Under the pieces are notes generated by a model, which worked only from the letters and a program-made list of their open reading frames with translations, was not told the DNA's origin and did no database searches. From Pusillimonas caeni (lineage in GTDB: Bacteria > Pseudomonadota > Gammaproteobacteria > Burkholderiales > Burkholderiaceae_B), in NCBI RefSeq assembly GCF_003545815.1, contig NZ_PDUW01000011.1, positions 1-64,000 of the forward strand: a stretch of DNA of 64,000 bases. The letters are read 5' to 3'. The number at the start of each line of letters is the position of its first letter. The stretch's first letter is position 1. The position numbers and the translations under genes are program-made. Of the stretch, positions 9,604 through 17,838 are shown piece after piece.

Positions 9604-9700
9604 GGGCTTGTTCCGGGGGCGAAATAAACCATGATCTTGCTGCTTGGCAGGGTCTTGATGTTAGGGTAGTGTAGAAGTCCGTCTATTGAGGAAAACCGAC

Positions 9701-10045
9701 ATGCTAGTAGTCTTTCATTCCAAGCCCGCCGCCGAAGTCCTCATGTTCGCCCAGCATGCCCTGCCCATCCTCAAGGCAGCCGGCAAGCCCTACACCGACA
9801 CCCTGCCCGAGCGCGGTGTCATCACGCGCGAACAACTGGCCGACGCCATCGCCGGCATAGAAAGGGCTATTGCGGAAGGCCCCGCGCTGGACCACGTCGA
9901 AAGCGACGACGAAAACGACGACCGCGAGCATCCCATCTCGCAGCCGGTGAGCTTCCGCCAGCGCTCGTTTCCGCTGCTGGCCATGCTGCGCCTGGCGCAG
10001 CAGCACCAGGCCGACGTCACCTGGGAGCCGGCCCCCTCCTGGTAG
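9701..10045 (+). CDS. DUF1840-type small conserved protein
   Basis: A 114-aa cytoplasmic protein starting MLVVFHSKPAAEVLMFAQHALPILKA and ending TWEPAPSW. It contains FRQRSFPLLAMLRLAQQ near the C-terminus. This matches my recollection of the DUF1840 family of beta-proteobacteria, whose function is unknown. The ATG at 9701 is chosen over an in-frame ATG at 9686 because it gives the family-typical start. Divergent from the RHS gene (97 bp) and convergent with leuA, whose stop lies 17 bp away. No role is suggested by the sequence. Confidence 0.75.
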   Translation: MLVVFHSKPAAEVLMFAQHALPILKAAGKPYTDTLPERGVITREQLADAIAGIERAIAEGPALDHVESDDENDDREHPISQPVSFRQRSFPLLAMLRLAQQHQADVTWEPAPSW

Positions 10046-10062
10046 AGAAGGCCGCGCCGGGA

Positions 10063-11763
10063 CTATACCTCCACGGCCTGCGATTTTTGCGCGGGATGCG
10101 CCACGGCGTGGCGATTGACCGCGCTCAGAATCGCCTGGAACGAGGCCGTGACGATGTCGGCATTGATGCCCACGCCAAAGCCGGTGGGCGAGTCTCCCAC
10201 GCGTACTTCGACGTAGCAGGCCGCCTTGGTCTCGGTACCGGTGCCGATGGCGTGCTCGTGGTAGTCCATGATGCGGATGTCCAGGTCGAGCGCGTTGACG
10301 AAGGCCGAAATCGCGCCGTCGCCGTGGCCGGTCAGGCGCCGGGTTTCACCCTGATGCTGCAGCTCGACCTCGATCGAGAACTGCTCGCCCGACTTGGCCT
10401 CGGGTGTGCCGGTGATGCGGTGGCGCACCAGCTTCCAGGGCGCAGCGAGCTCGAGGTATTCGCTGCTGAACAGGCTGTAGACCGCGCCGGAGGTGACTTC
10501 GGCGCCGGTTTCGTCCGATACCCGCTGGATGGCCCGGCTGAACTCGATCTGGAGGCGGCGCGGCAACGCCAGGCCGTGCTCCTGCTCGAGCAAGTAGGAC
10601 ACGCCGCCCTTGCCCGACTGGCTGTTGACCCGGATGACGGCGTCGTAGCTGCGGCCGAGGTCGGCCGGATCGATGGGCAGGTAGGGCACCTCCCAGGGCG
10701 TATCGGGTTTTTGCTGGGCGAAGCCCTTTTTGATGGCGTCCTGGTGCGAGCCCGAGAAGGCCGTGAAGACCAGATCCCCGGCATAGGGATGGCGCGGGTG
10801 GACGGGCAACTGGTTGCAGTATTCGACGCAGCGCCGCACTTCGTCGATGTCCGAGAAATCCAGGCCGGGGTGGATGCCCTGGGTGTACAGATTGAGGGCC
10901 AAGGTGACGAGGTCGACGTTGCCGGTGCGCTCGCCGTTGCCGAACAGGCAGCCTTCGATGCGGTCGGCGCCCGCCATGACGGCGAATTCGGCCGCCGCGA
11001 CGGCGGTGCCGCGGTCGTTGTGCGGGTGCACGCTGAGCACGATGCTGTCGCGATGCTTCAGGTTGTTGTGCATCCATTCAATCTGGTCGGCATACAGATT
11101 GGGCGTGGTGGCCTCGATGGTGGCCGGCAGATTGAAGATGATCTTGGACTGCGGGGTGGGGCCCCAGGCTTCGCACACAGCGTTGCAGACTTCGAGCGCG
11201 AACTCGGGTTCGGTCGTGCTGAAGACCTCCGGGGAATATTCGTAGCGCCACGAGGTTTCGGGGTGCTGCGAGGTGTAGTGCTTGACCATCCGGGTGCCGC
11301 CCACAGCCAGTTCACGCACCTCGTCCTTGCTCATGTTGAACACGATCTTGCGGAAGGCGGGCGCGCAGGCGTTGTAGAGGTGGACGATGGCCTTGTGTGC
11401 GCCTGCCGCGGCCTCGACCGTGCGCTGGATGAGGTCTTCGCGCGACTGGGTCAGCACGATGATGGTCACGTCGTCGGGGATGCGTTTTTCGTCGACCAGC
11501 TTGCGCACGAAGTCGAAATCGGTCTGCGAGGCCGAGGGAAAACCCACCTCGATTTCCTTGAAGCCGATCTTGATCAGTTGCTCGAAGAAGCGCAGCTTGC
11601 GCTCGACGCTCATGGGTTCGATGAGGGACTGATTGCCATCGCGCAGGTCGGTACTCATCCAGATGGGGGGATGGGTGATGCGCTTGCTGGGCCATGTGCG
11701 CTCGGCGTAGTCGCGGTCGAACGCAACGAACGGGCGATATTTATCGGACGGATTGGAAAGCAT
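10063..11763 (-). CDS. leuA: 2-isopropylmalate synthase
   Basis: A 566-aa enzyme that condenses acetyl-CoA with 2-oxoisovalerate, the first committed step of leucine synthesis. The catalytic entry [10 protein letters not shown] (R41-D42) is followed by the metal-binding [16 protein letters not shown]. The glycine-rich [11 protein letters not shown] and a C-terminal regulatory LeuA_dimer domain ([23 protein letters not shown]) complete it. Its length fits the long LeuA2 type common in beta-proteobacteria and actinobacteria, rather than the roughly 520-aa enterobacterial form. The ATG at 11763 is preceded by a weak AGGTG. No other leu gene is nearby. A leucine-rich small open frame upstream may control it. 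Confidence 0.95.
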   Translation of the reverse strand: MLSNPSDKYRPFVAFDRDYAERTWPSKRITHPPIWMSTDLRDGNQSLIEPMSVERKLRFFEQLIKIGFKEIEVGFPSASQTDFDFVRKLVDEKRIPDDVTIIVLTQSREDLIQRTVEAAAGAHKAIVHLYNACAPAFRKIVFNMSKDEVRELAVGGTRMVKHYTSQHPETSWRYEYSPEVFSTTEPEFALEVCNAVCEAWGPTPQSKIIFNLPATIEATTPNLYADQIEWMHNNLKHRDSIVLSVHPHNDRGTAVAAAEFAVMAGADRIEGCLFGNGERTGNVDLVTLALNLYTQGIHPGLDFSDIDEVRRCVEYCNQLPVHPRHPYAGDLVFTAFSGSHQDAIKKGFAQQKPDTPWEVPYLPIDPADLGRSYDAVIRVNSQSGKGGVSYLLEQEHGLALPRRLQIEFSRAIQRVSDETGAEVTSGAVYSLFSSEYLELAAPWKLVRHRITGTPEAKSGEQFSIEVELQHQGETRRLTGHGDGAISAFVNALDLDIRIMDYHEHAIGTGTETKAACYVEVRVGDSPTGFGVGINADIVTASFQAILSAVNRHAVAHPAQKSQAVEV

Positions 11764-12172
11764 AAAGCACCTATTGACGGAATTCTTTCTTGGTGTAGAG
11801 CATCGTTTGCAGCGCCGGATTCGTGATGGGCGTTTTTCAGCTCAAGGGGCCGAATGGAACAAACTGATGACGAGAAAATATCGGCGTGGCGAACAGGCTG
11901 CCGAACTGCCACACGACGCTAGGCCCGGCAACCGATCGGTAGCAGCAGCGATAGGGCCAGAGCGAGAAGGGGAGCGCGGCGAACGCCGGCTTGGGAAGGA
12001 GCCGCCACCGCGCCGGCAGCAGTGCTGCCGACGGCGATAGAAGAGGGGGTGGCGCTCGGGGATTTCATGCTTAATAGTCTAAACATTGTTACGCACGCGC
12101 GCAAGCGCAGGCGGCTTGGGCATGGTTCGGCCATATCGGGCAAGCAAGGGCGCAACGAAGCAGCGTGCGACC
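11764..12172. other. leuA 5' region (409 bp)
   Basis: The gap between leuA and the divergent-to-rpoN membrane gene holds the candidate leader peptide frame (11919-12068). The sequence between the leader stop and leuA includes a T-rich tract on the minus strand (ATATTTTCTCG). I see no other gene, repeat or clear terminator here. Confidence 0.5.
11919..12068 (-). CDS. Candidate leucine-rich leader peptide upstream of leuA
   Basis: A 49-codon frame, ATG at 12068, TAG at 11919-11921, on the same strand as leuA and ending 155 bp before it. Its last third reads RRAPLLALALSLLLPIGCRA: eight leucines in eleven codons, two of them the rare CTA codon. Leucine runs before leuA are the hallmark of transcription attenuation, so a leader is plausible. 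The ribosome-binding site is weak, and an in-frame ATG six codons upstream is possible. I could not define a clear alternative terminator in the 155-bp gap. It could also be chance in a Leu-rich GC-rich frame. Confidence 0.35.
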   Translation of the reverse strand: MKSPSATPSSIAVGSTAAGAVAAPSQAGVRRAPLLALALSLLLPIGCRA

Positions 12173-12760
12173 CTAAGCGGAGGGCGCCTCGGCGGACCGC
12201 TCTCGGGAAACGGCGGCTGCCGCGGGCTCGTCCAGCAATTGGGCCTGTTGGCGGGACAGCAGGATCTTGCCCGCCCGGCCGGAGCGCAATTCTTCGGCAG
12301 TGCGTTGCAAAACGCCAACAGTGACCGGCTGGCTGCGGTCTTGCCAGGCCCAGCGCAGGACGTCCCGAGCCGGTTCCGACAACTGCGCTACCAGGGTCCG
12401 GAAGGTGTCGGCCGTGACAATTTTGCTTTGCACCCTCTGGCGGCTGGCCTGGACGAAGCCGAACAGCAGGTAGGCAATGATGAGCGTGCAAAGCGCCACC
12501 AGCGCCCACCAGAAGAAAGGGTTGTAGCGCTGCAGGAAGGCGATGCCTTCTCCGCCCAGCACCTGCAGGCCCGAATAGTCGATTTCGTCGCCGAAGGCGA
12601 CCATGCGGTTGAGCAGGTCATACCAGACGATGGCCACGACTGCGACGACCACGGTGCACAGGATTTTTTGCGTTGCGGTAAGCTTGAGCAGCGTGCTGCG
12701 CAACACGGCGGTGTCTTGCGGGGTCGCCAAAGGGCTTGAAGTCTGTTTCATGCAAATCAT
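12173..12760 (-). CDS. Two-helix membrane protein of unknown function
   Basis: A 195-aa protein I do not recognise. Two hydrophobic helices are evident (ATQKILCTVVVAVVAIVWYDLL, residues 29-50, and FFWWALVALCTLIIAYLLFGFV, about 81-102). A charged cytoplasmic C-terminal half follows, with regular Arg/Gln/Glu spacing and an alanine-rich end. The ATG at 12760 has AGG four bases upstream; an in-frame ATG at 12751 is also possible. The gene is divergent from rpoN, and the two 5' ends practically coincide. The tandem leuA-direction orientation suggests nothing about function. Confidence 0.6.
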   Translation of the reverse strand: MICMKQTSSPLATPQDTAVLRSTLLKLTATQKILCTVVVAVVAIVWYDLLNRMVAFGDEIDYSGLQVLGGEGIAFLQRYNPFFWWALVALCTLIIAYLLFGFVQASRQRVQSKIVTADTFRTLVAQLSEPARDVLRWAWQDRSQPVTVGVLQRTAEELRSGRAGKILLSRQQAQLLDEPAAAAVSRERSAEAPSA

Positions 12761-12767
12761 TTTACCT

Positions 12768-14168
12768 ATGCAATCGCGCCAGTCGATCGAACTACGTCAG
12801 CATCAGCAGCTTGCGCTGACCCCACAGCTGCAGCAGGCCATTAGGCTGCTGCAGTATTCGGCGCAGGATCTCGAACAGGAGGTGGCACAGGCGCTGCTGG
12901 ACAACCCCCTGCTCGAACGTGATGAAGAGTATGACATCGAAGGCGCCGCGGCGGAACCGGCGGCGTCGCACGATGACGACGGTTTCCGCGAGCCCGCGGA
13001 GTTTGCGTCGCGATCGCGCGACGGCGACGATGAATACGTGCGGCCGGAGGCCGCGCCCGCGCCCACGCTGCGCCAGCACCTGCTGGAGCAATTGCGGCTT
13101 ACCCGGGCCGCGCCGCGCGACCGGGTCCTGGTCGAGCTGTTGATCGACGAACTCGACGACAACGGCTACCTCGTCACGCCCCTGGACGAGCTGGCCGACC
13201 TGCTGCCCGGCGAACTGGGCATCGAGCGTTGCGACTGGCAGGCGGCCTTGCGACTGTTGCAGTCCTTCGACCCGCCCGGCGTGGGCGCGGCCTCGATCAG
13301 CGACTGCCTGCTGTTGCAGCTGCAGCGCGGCGAGCGCGATGCGCCTCCCGAGGTGCTGGCCTGTGCGCGCGAGCTCGCGCGCGAGCATCTGGCGCTGCTG
13401 GCCTCGGGCAATCTGCCCGGCTTGCGCCGCAAGCTGGGGTGCAGCCTGGGCGTGCTGAGGGATGCGCGGCAATTGCTGCTGCAACTCGATCCCAAACCGG
13501 GACGCGGCTGGGCGCACGACGTCGCCGATTATGTCAGGCCCGAGGTCATCGTGCGCAAGGCTGGGGGGCGCTGGAAGGCCTTCATCAATCCCGCCGTCAT
13601 GCCCGGCTTGCGGGTCAATGCCGATTACGAACGCATCATCAGGCAGTCGCGCCAGGCCAGCGGCGAGGGTCTGCAGCAGCAGCTGCAGCAGGCGCACGGC
13701 CTGATCAGGAGCATCCACCAGCGATTCGACACCATATTGAGGGTTGCGAGCGCCGTGATAGAACATCAGCAGGCCTTCTTCGAACTGGGCGAGCAGGCGC
13801 TGCGCCCGCTGGTGTTGCGCGACATCGCCCAGGAACTGCAGATGCACGAATCCACCGTATCGCGCGCCACCCGGCACAAATACGCCCAGACGCCCTGGGG
13901 CGTGTTCGAGCTCAAGTATTTCTTCACCACCGCGGTAAGCCGCGACGATGGCGAGACCACGTCATCGGCCGCGGTGCGCTCGCTGATCCAGGATCTGGTG
14001 CAGGGCGAGCCGGCGGCCAAGCCGCTGTCGGACAACCTCATCGCCTCGATGCTGGCCGAGCGCGGCGTCGTGATCGCGCGGCGCACCGTCGCCAAATACC
14101 GCGAAGCGGCGGGCATTCCGGCCGCCTCGCTCAGGCGCGCCCGGGCGCGCCTGGATAGCATGGGCTGA
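12768..14168 (+). CDS. rpoN: RNA polymerase sigma-54 factor
   Basis: A 466-aa sigma-54. Region I is at the N-terminus (MQSRQSIELRQHQQLALTPQ, then QLQQAIRLLQ), with a short acidic region II (HDDDGFREPAE...RDGDDEY). The core-binding and HTH parts include LRDIAQELQMHESTVSRATRHKY and YFFTTAVSR. The RpoN box ARRTVAKYREAAGIP is near the C-terminus. It is slightly shorter than the usual 475-500 aa, mainly in region II. The start at 12768 mirrors known RpoN N-termini; an in-frame ATG at 12750 adds MQIILP. No lptB or hpf genes flank it, unlike the common rpoN locus, so it may be a second copy. Confidence 0.93.
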   Translation: MQSRQSIELRQHQQLALTPQLQQAIRLLQYSAQDLEQEVAQALLDNPLLERDEEYDIEGAAAEPAASHDDDGFREPAEFASRSRDGDDEYVRPEAAPAPTLRQHLLEQLRLTRAAPRDRVLVELLIDELDDNGYLVTPLDELADLLPGELGIERCDWQAALRLLQSFDPPGVGAASISDCLLLQLQRGERDAPPEVLACARELAREHLALLASGNLPGLRRKLGCSLGVLRDARQLLLQLDPKPGRGWAHDVADYVRPEVIVRKAGGRWKAFINPAVMPGLRVNADYERIIRQSRQASGEGLQQQLQQAHGLIRSIHQRFDTILRVASAVIEHQQAFFELGEQALRPLVLRDIAQELQMHESTVSRATRHKYAQTPWGVFELKYFFTTAVSRDDGETTSSAAVRSLIQDLVQGEPAAKPLSDNLIASMLAERGVVIARRTVAKYREAAGIPAASLRRARARLDSMG

Positions 14169-14238
14169 AGTTTTTCAGCACGTTTACAATTTTCTTGCGG
14201 CGGGGGCGGAAATAGGCGTTGATTTTTCCGATCGCCTA

Positions 14239-14257
14239 GATAATAATTATTCTCATG
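14239..14257. promoter_or_regulatory. Fur box overlapping the bfd start
   Basis: GATAATAATTATTCTCATG agrees with the 19-bp Fur consensus (GATAATGATAATCATTATC) at 13 of 19 positions by eye, and it covers the start codon of bfd. Iron-repressed expression of bfd is well established in other bacteria, so the placement makes sense. Fur bound here would block both transcription and early elongation. Confidence 0.7.
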
Positions 14258-14527
14258 TTCATTTGTATATGTAGCGCCGTATCCGAGCGCCAGGTCATCA
14301 AGGCCGTAGCAGACGGAGCCCAAACGCTCGACGATCTCCAGGTGGACCTGGGGGTTGCGATGTGTTGCGGCCGTTGCGCGGAAACCGCCAGCGAGTATCT
14401 CCCCGGCGGGCGTTATGCCGAGCACCTGTCGGCCACCGCCATCGGTGCGGTCGTCGAAGAAGCCGCCAACGACGCCTCGGCGGGAGGCATGGTGGTTCAG
14501 GTCGTCACGCGTCGCGCCTACGCCTGA
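14255..14527 (+). CDS. bfd: Bacterioferritin-associated ferredoxin
   Basis: A 90-aa [2Fe-2S] protein with the four cluster cysteines C4, C6, C38 and C41 in MFICICSAVSERQV and AMCCGRC. Bfd binds bacterioferritin and reduces its ferric core to release iron under iron shortage. The length is a little over the usual 64-75 aa because of a C-terminal tail (AATIGAVVEEAAN-like helix, then VVQVVTRRAYA). A Fur box overlaps the ATG and no Shine-Dalgarno is visible, so the message may be leaderless. bfr follows on the same strand, 329 bp downstream. Confidence 0.92.
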   Translation: MFICICSAVSERQVIKAVADGAQTLDDLQVDLGVAMCCGRCAETASEYLPGGRYAEHLSATAIGAVVEEAANDASAGGMVVQVVTRRAYA

Positions 14528-14856
14528 TTTTACAAAGCGACACAATTTCTTCTCTTCCGTCTTTCCGCCGGATTCCGCTGCGCGAATCGGCTGCCCTTCC
14601 CTTCAAGTCATATATTGTTACCCGCCATATGGCGGGTTCGACGCGTGTCCAGGCGCATGAGACGGTCATCGTCCATGAAGTGCTAGCGACAAGCGGACTC
14701 ATTCCTATTTAGCCAAACACTTGTATTCATGCGGGTTTCCAGCCGTCGGACAGGGGCTCGGCCATGCTGATAAATCGTCTGCGCCATGTTAGGCTAGCGC
14801 CATACCGATAATCATGGCGCCGCGCGAGCGGCTGCAGGGCTTTCCAGGAGAACCTC
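14528..14856. other. bfd-bfr intergenic region (329 bp)
   Basis: No gene seen. It contains a perfect 18-bp palindrome (14620-14637, ACCCGCCATATGGCGGGT) with no T-run after it, so an operator or processing site is as likely as a terminator. The bfr ribosome-binding site (CCAGGAGAACCTC) ends the region. Confidence 0.6.
14620..14637. repeat. 18-bp perfect palindrome between bfd and bfr
   Basis: ACCCGCCATATGGCGGGT reads identically on both strands. It lies 93 bp after the bfd stop and 219 bp before bfr. The lack of a spacer loop and of a following T-run argues against an intrinsic terminator. Confidence 0.7.
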
Positions 14857-15327
14857 ATGAAGGGCGACCCCACCGTTATCCAGCACTTGAACAAACAGCT
14901 CAAGAACGAACTCACGGCCATCAACCAGTATTTCCTGCATGCGCGCATGCTGAATCACTGGGGCCTGAACAAGCTGGGCAAGCACGAGTACGACGAATCA
15001 ATCGGCGAAATGAAGCACGCCGACCGCCTGATCGAACGCATTTTCATGCTCGACGGCCTGCCCAATCTGCAGGACCTGCATAAGCTGCTCATCGGCGAAG
15101 ACGTGCCCGAGATCCTGTCCTGTGACCTCAAGCTCGAGACCGCCGCGCACGGCACGGTCACTGAAGCCATCGCTTATTGCGAATCCGTACGCGACTATGT
15201 GTCGCGCGACCTGTTCCAGGACATTCTCGACGACACCGAAGAGCATATCGACTGGCTCGAAACCCAGATCGAACTCGTCGACAAGGTGGGCCTGCAGAAT
15301 TACCTGCAGTCGCAAATGGACGAATAA
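14857..15327 (+). CDS. bfr: Bacterioferritin
   Basis: A 156-aa haem-containing ferritin that forms a 24-mer shell and stores iron. The dinuclear-site ligands E18, E51, H54, E94 and H130 are readable, and M52 (in GEMKHAD) is the haem ligand. Position 127, a glutamate in E. coli Bfr, reads Thr in DDTEEHIDW by my hand alignment; the adjacent E128 or E129 may substitute. A good ribosome-binding site (AGGAGAA) precedes the ATG. The gene follows bfd and ends in a strong intrinsic terminator. Confidence 0.95.
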   Translation: MKGDPTVIQHLNKQLKNELTAINQYFLHARMLNHWGLNKLGKHEYDESIGEMKHADRLIERIFMLDGLPNLQDLHKLLIGEDVPEILSCDLKLETAAHGTVTEAIAYCESVRDYVSRDLFQDILDDTEEHIDWLETQIELVDKVGLQNYLQSQMDE

Positions 15328-15368
15328 GGCAAAACCGCCGAACAAGCGCGGGCCGTATCGAACATTGA

Positions 15369-15408
15369 CAAAAAAGCCGGGCTCCTCAAGGGGCCCGGCT
15401 TTTTTTGC
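15369..15408 (+). terminator. Intrinsic terminator of bfr
   Basis: AAAGCCGGGC - short loop - GCCCGGCTTT, followed by a run of T, with A-residues before the left arm. The symmetry also lets it work for the convergent gene on the minus strand. Confidence 0.9.
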
Positions 15409-15431
15409 GACGTGCTCGCGCCTGAAACGCT

Positions 15432-16088
15432 TTAGAAGTTCTTGGCCGGGCAGTCGGCGACGCGGCCCCAGGCGTTGTTGGGCGTGCAGTATTTATTGCG
15501 CGCCGCCCAGGCGCAGCTGGGCCGGTCGAAGAAGCTCTCGGCGTCGCAGGCCTGTAGATCCTGGCGCAGTTGGGCCTGCCAGGCGCCGGTATTGCCGACC
15601 GGCCGGGACGCCACCTGGGGAGGCGCATTGGGCGCCTCGATCGGCTGCAGGGGCTGGCCACCCTGCCCGCCCTGACTACGCTGGTTCAGCCCGCCCATGA
15701 GGTCGCCGACGTCGGCGATGCCGGTGAAGCTGTTGGAGCCGCCTCCGGCCGCAATCTGCTGGGCCTCGACCATGGTGATGGACGTCGTGGCCACGGGGAT
15801 GACCTGATTGGACTTGGTGTCGTCCAGCGAGGATTCGGGAATATGCCAGGCGATCTGGGGCAGGTCCTCGGGTATGGCCAGGCGGCCGTCGACGAGCGGC
15901 TGCGGCGGCTGGGCGGTATAGGGTTTGCCGTCGGCATCCAGCACCGGCACGGTGACGAGCGGAGCGTGGTGGGACGTTGCCGTGGCCACCGGGCCGTGCG
16001 CCACCAGCCATTCACCCAGGCGCAATCCGCCCCAGACGGAAGCGCCCGCGGCCAGTATCAGAATTACGAAAATTGAACGCCAAGACAT
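15432..16088 (-). CDS. Membrane-anchored protein of unknown function with Cys-containing C-terminal motif
   Basis: A 218-aa protein I do not recognise. Residues 1-22 (MSWRSIFVILILAAGASVWGGL) form a membrane anchor or uncleaved signal. The middle is a Pro/Gly/Gln-rich linker. The C-terminal 45 residues form a compact Cys/Trp motif (LQACDAESFFDRPSCAWAARNKYC, then DCPAKNF) with four cysteines, probably disulfide-bonded in the periplasm. It converges on bfr, sharing the bidirectional terminator, and lies downstream of prfC with 74 bp between. Function unknown. Confidence 0.6.
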   Translation of the reverse strand: MSWRSIFVILILAAGASVWGGLRLGEWLVAHGPVATATSHHAPLVTVPVLDADGKPYTAQPPQPLVDGRLAIPEDLPQIAWHIPESSLDDTKSNQVIPVATTSITMVEAQQIAAGGGSNSFTGIADVGDLMGGLNQRSQGGQGGQPLQPIEAPNAPPQVASRPVGNTGAWQAQLRQDLQACDAESFFDRPSCAWAARNKYCTPNNAWGRVADCPAKNF

Positions 16089-16162
16089 TGAGGTCCTTCG
16101 TGTGCTTTACCTTGTCTAGTATAGAACGTTAGCCCAGCGCCTCCGCGGGCAATGTAAGCGTT

Positions 16163-17761
16163 TTATGCGAAGACCTGGCCGCCGTGTTCGCGCATGGCGT
16201 GGAACTGGATGGCCGGATACAGTTCTTGCGCCACGCGCAGCTGAGCCGGCGATCCGGCCAGGAAAGCCACCGCGTCGACCACGTCGTAGGCGATGTTGGC
16301 CGCGTTGGCCTGCATGAATTTGCGCAGCTCTTTGGGGTCGTCGGCGGTAATCCACCGGGCCATGTTGTAGCGCGTGGGCATCATGCGCGCGTCCACGCCG
16401 TATTCCGTCTTGAGGCGGTGGGCCACCACTTCGAACTGAAGCTGGCCGACCGCTCCCAGCAGCAAGGCGCCGCCTGCGGCCTCGGGCCGGAACACCTGGA
16501 TGGCGCCTTCTTCGCCGAGCTGGGTCAGGCCGGTGCGCAGCTGCTTGATGCGCAAGGGATCTTTGACTTCGACCGCCTGGAAGAGTTCGGGCGCGAAGAA
16601 GGGCAGGCCGGTGAACTGCAGGGCTTCGCCCTCGGTCAGGACGTCTCCCAGGTGCAGCACGCCATGATTGGGGATGCCGATGACGTCGCCGGCGTAGGCC
16701 TCGTCCACGAGCTCGCGGCGCTGCGACAGGAAGGACACGACGTTGTTGGGGCGGATTTCTTTGCCGGTGCGCGCCACTTTCAGGCGCATGCCCCGTTCGA
16801 AGCGCCCCGAGCTGACGCGCACGAATGCGACGCGGTCGCGGTGCGCCGGGTCCATATTGGCCTGTACCTTGAACACCACTCCGCTGAACTTGCTTTCTTG
16901 GGGCTGGACCAGGCGTTGCAGCGCCTCGCGCGGACCGGGCGGCGGCGCGAAATCGACGAGCGCGTCCAGCACCTCCTGGACGCCGAAGTTGTTGATGGCC
17001 GAGCCGAAAAACACCGGCGTCTGCCTGCCCTCCAGAAAGGCCTGGGGATCGAAGGCGGGCGAGGCCTCCTGGATGAGTTCGATTTCTTCGCTCGCCTTGG
17101 CGAAAGCATCGCCGAACCGTTCGGCGATGAGGGGGTTGTCCAGGCCGTCGATCATCTCGTCGTCGCCGCCGCGGCGCTCTTGTCCGGCCTTGAACACGCG
17201 CATGCGATTGCGGCGCAGGTCGAACACCCCGCCGAAGGAGCGGCCCATGCCCACGGGCCAGGACAGGGGCGCGGTGTCCATGCCCAGGTGGGATTCGATC
17301 TCGGAGAGCAGCTCCAGCGGCTCCTGCACTTCGCGGTCGAACTTGTTGACGAAGGTGATGATGGGGGTGTTGCGCGCGCGGCAGACCTGCAGCAGCCGGA
17401 TGGTCTGCGGCTCGACGCCGTTGGCGGCGTCGAGCACCATCAGGGCCGCATCCACGGCCGTCAGCACACGGTAGGTGTCTTCGGAGAAGTCCTGGTGTCC
17501 CGGCGTGTCGAGTAGATTGATGACGCAGTCCCGGTACTCCATCTGCATCACCGAGGACGCCACCGAAATGCCCCGCTGCTTTTCGATCTCCATCCAGTCC
17601 GAGGAGGCGTGGCGGCTGGCCTTGCGTGCCTTGACGCTGCCGGCGATCTGGATCGCGCCTGCGAACAGCAGCAGCTTCTCGGTCAGGGTCGTCTTGCCCG
17701 CGTCGGGGTGGGAGATGATGGCAAAGGTGCGTCGCCGGGCGACTTCGTTGGCTATGGTCAT
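16163..17761 (-). CDS. prfC: Peptide chain release factor 3
   Basis: A 532-aa translational GTPase that removes RF1/RF2 from the ribosome after termination. The G1 loop is SHPDAGKTT (residues 17-25), G3 is LLDTPGHQDF and G4 is FVNKFDRE. The KASRHASSDWMEIEKQRGISV block is the RF3 switch region. The reading frame stays open well upstream of 17761, but the ATG there gives the known MTIANEVARRRTFAIISH start and length. It follows rhlE on the minus strand with 77 bp between. Confidence 0.96.
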   Translation of the reverse strand: MTIANEVARRRTFAIISHPDAGKTTLTEKLLLFAGAIQIAGSVKARKASRHASSDWMEIEKQRGISVASSVMQMEYRDCVINLLDTPGHQDFSEDTYRVLTAVDAALMVLDAANGVEPQTIRLLQVCRARNTPIITFVNKFDREVQEPLELLSEIESHLGMDTAPLSWPVGMGRSFGGVFDLRRNRMRVFKAGQERRGGDDEMIDGLDNPLIAERFGDAFAKASEEIELIQEASPAFDPQAFLEGRQTPVFFGSAINNFGVQEVLDALVDFAPPPGPREALQRLVQPQESKFSGVVFKVQANMDPAHRDRVAFVRVSSGRFERGMRLKVARTGKEIRPNNVVSFLSQRRELVDEAYAGDVIGIPNHGVLHLGDVLTEGEALQFTGLPFFAPELFQAVEVKDPLRIKQLRTGLTQLGEEGAIQVFRPEAAGGALLLGAVGQLQFEVVAHRLKTEYGVDARMMPTRYNMARWITADDPKELRKFMQANAANIAYDVVDAVAFLAGSPAQLRVAQELYPAIQFHAMREHGGQVFA

Positions 17762-17838
17762 CTGTACTGAATAGTCATGGAGAGCCCGGCACAGCCGGGC
17801 AGCGTCGGATTTTACTTGTTCACATGAACACCGGGCGC

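Noticed and set aside
7519-9627. A 702-codon plus-strand open frame opposite the RHS gene
   Set aside because: High-GC shadow of the RHS frame; low-complexity translation with no motif and no start signal.
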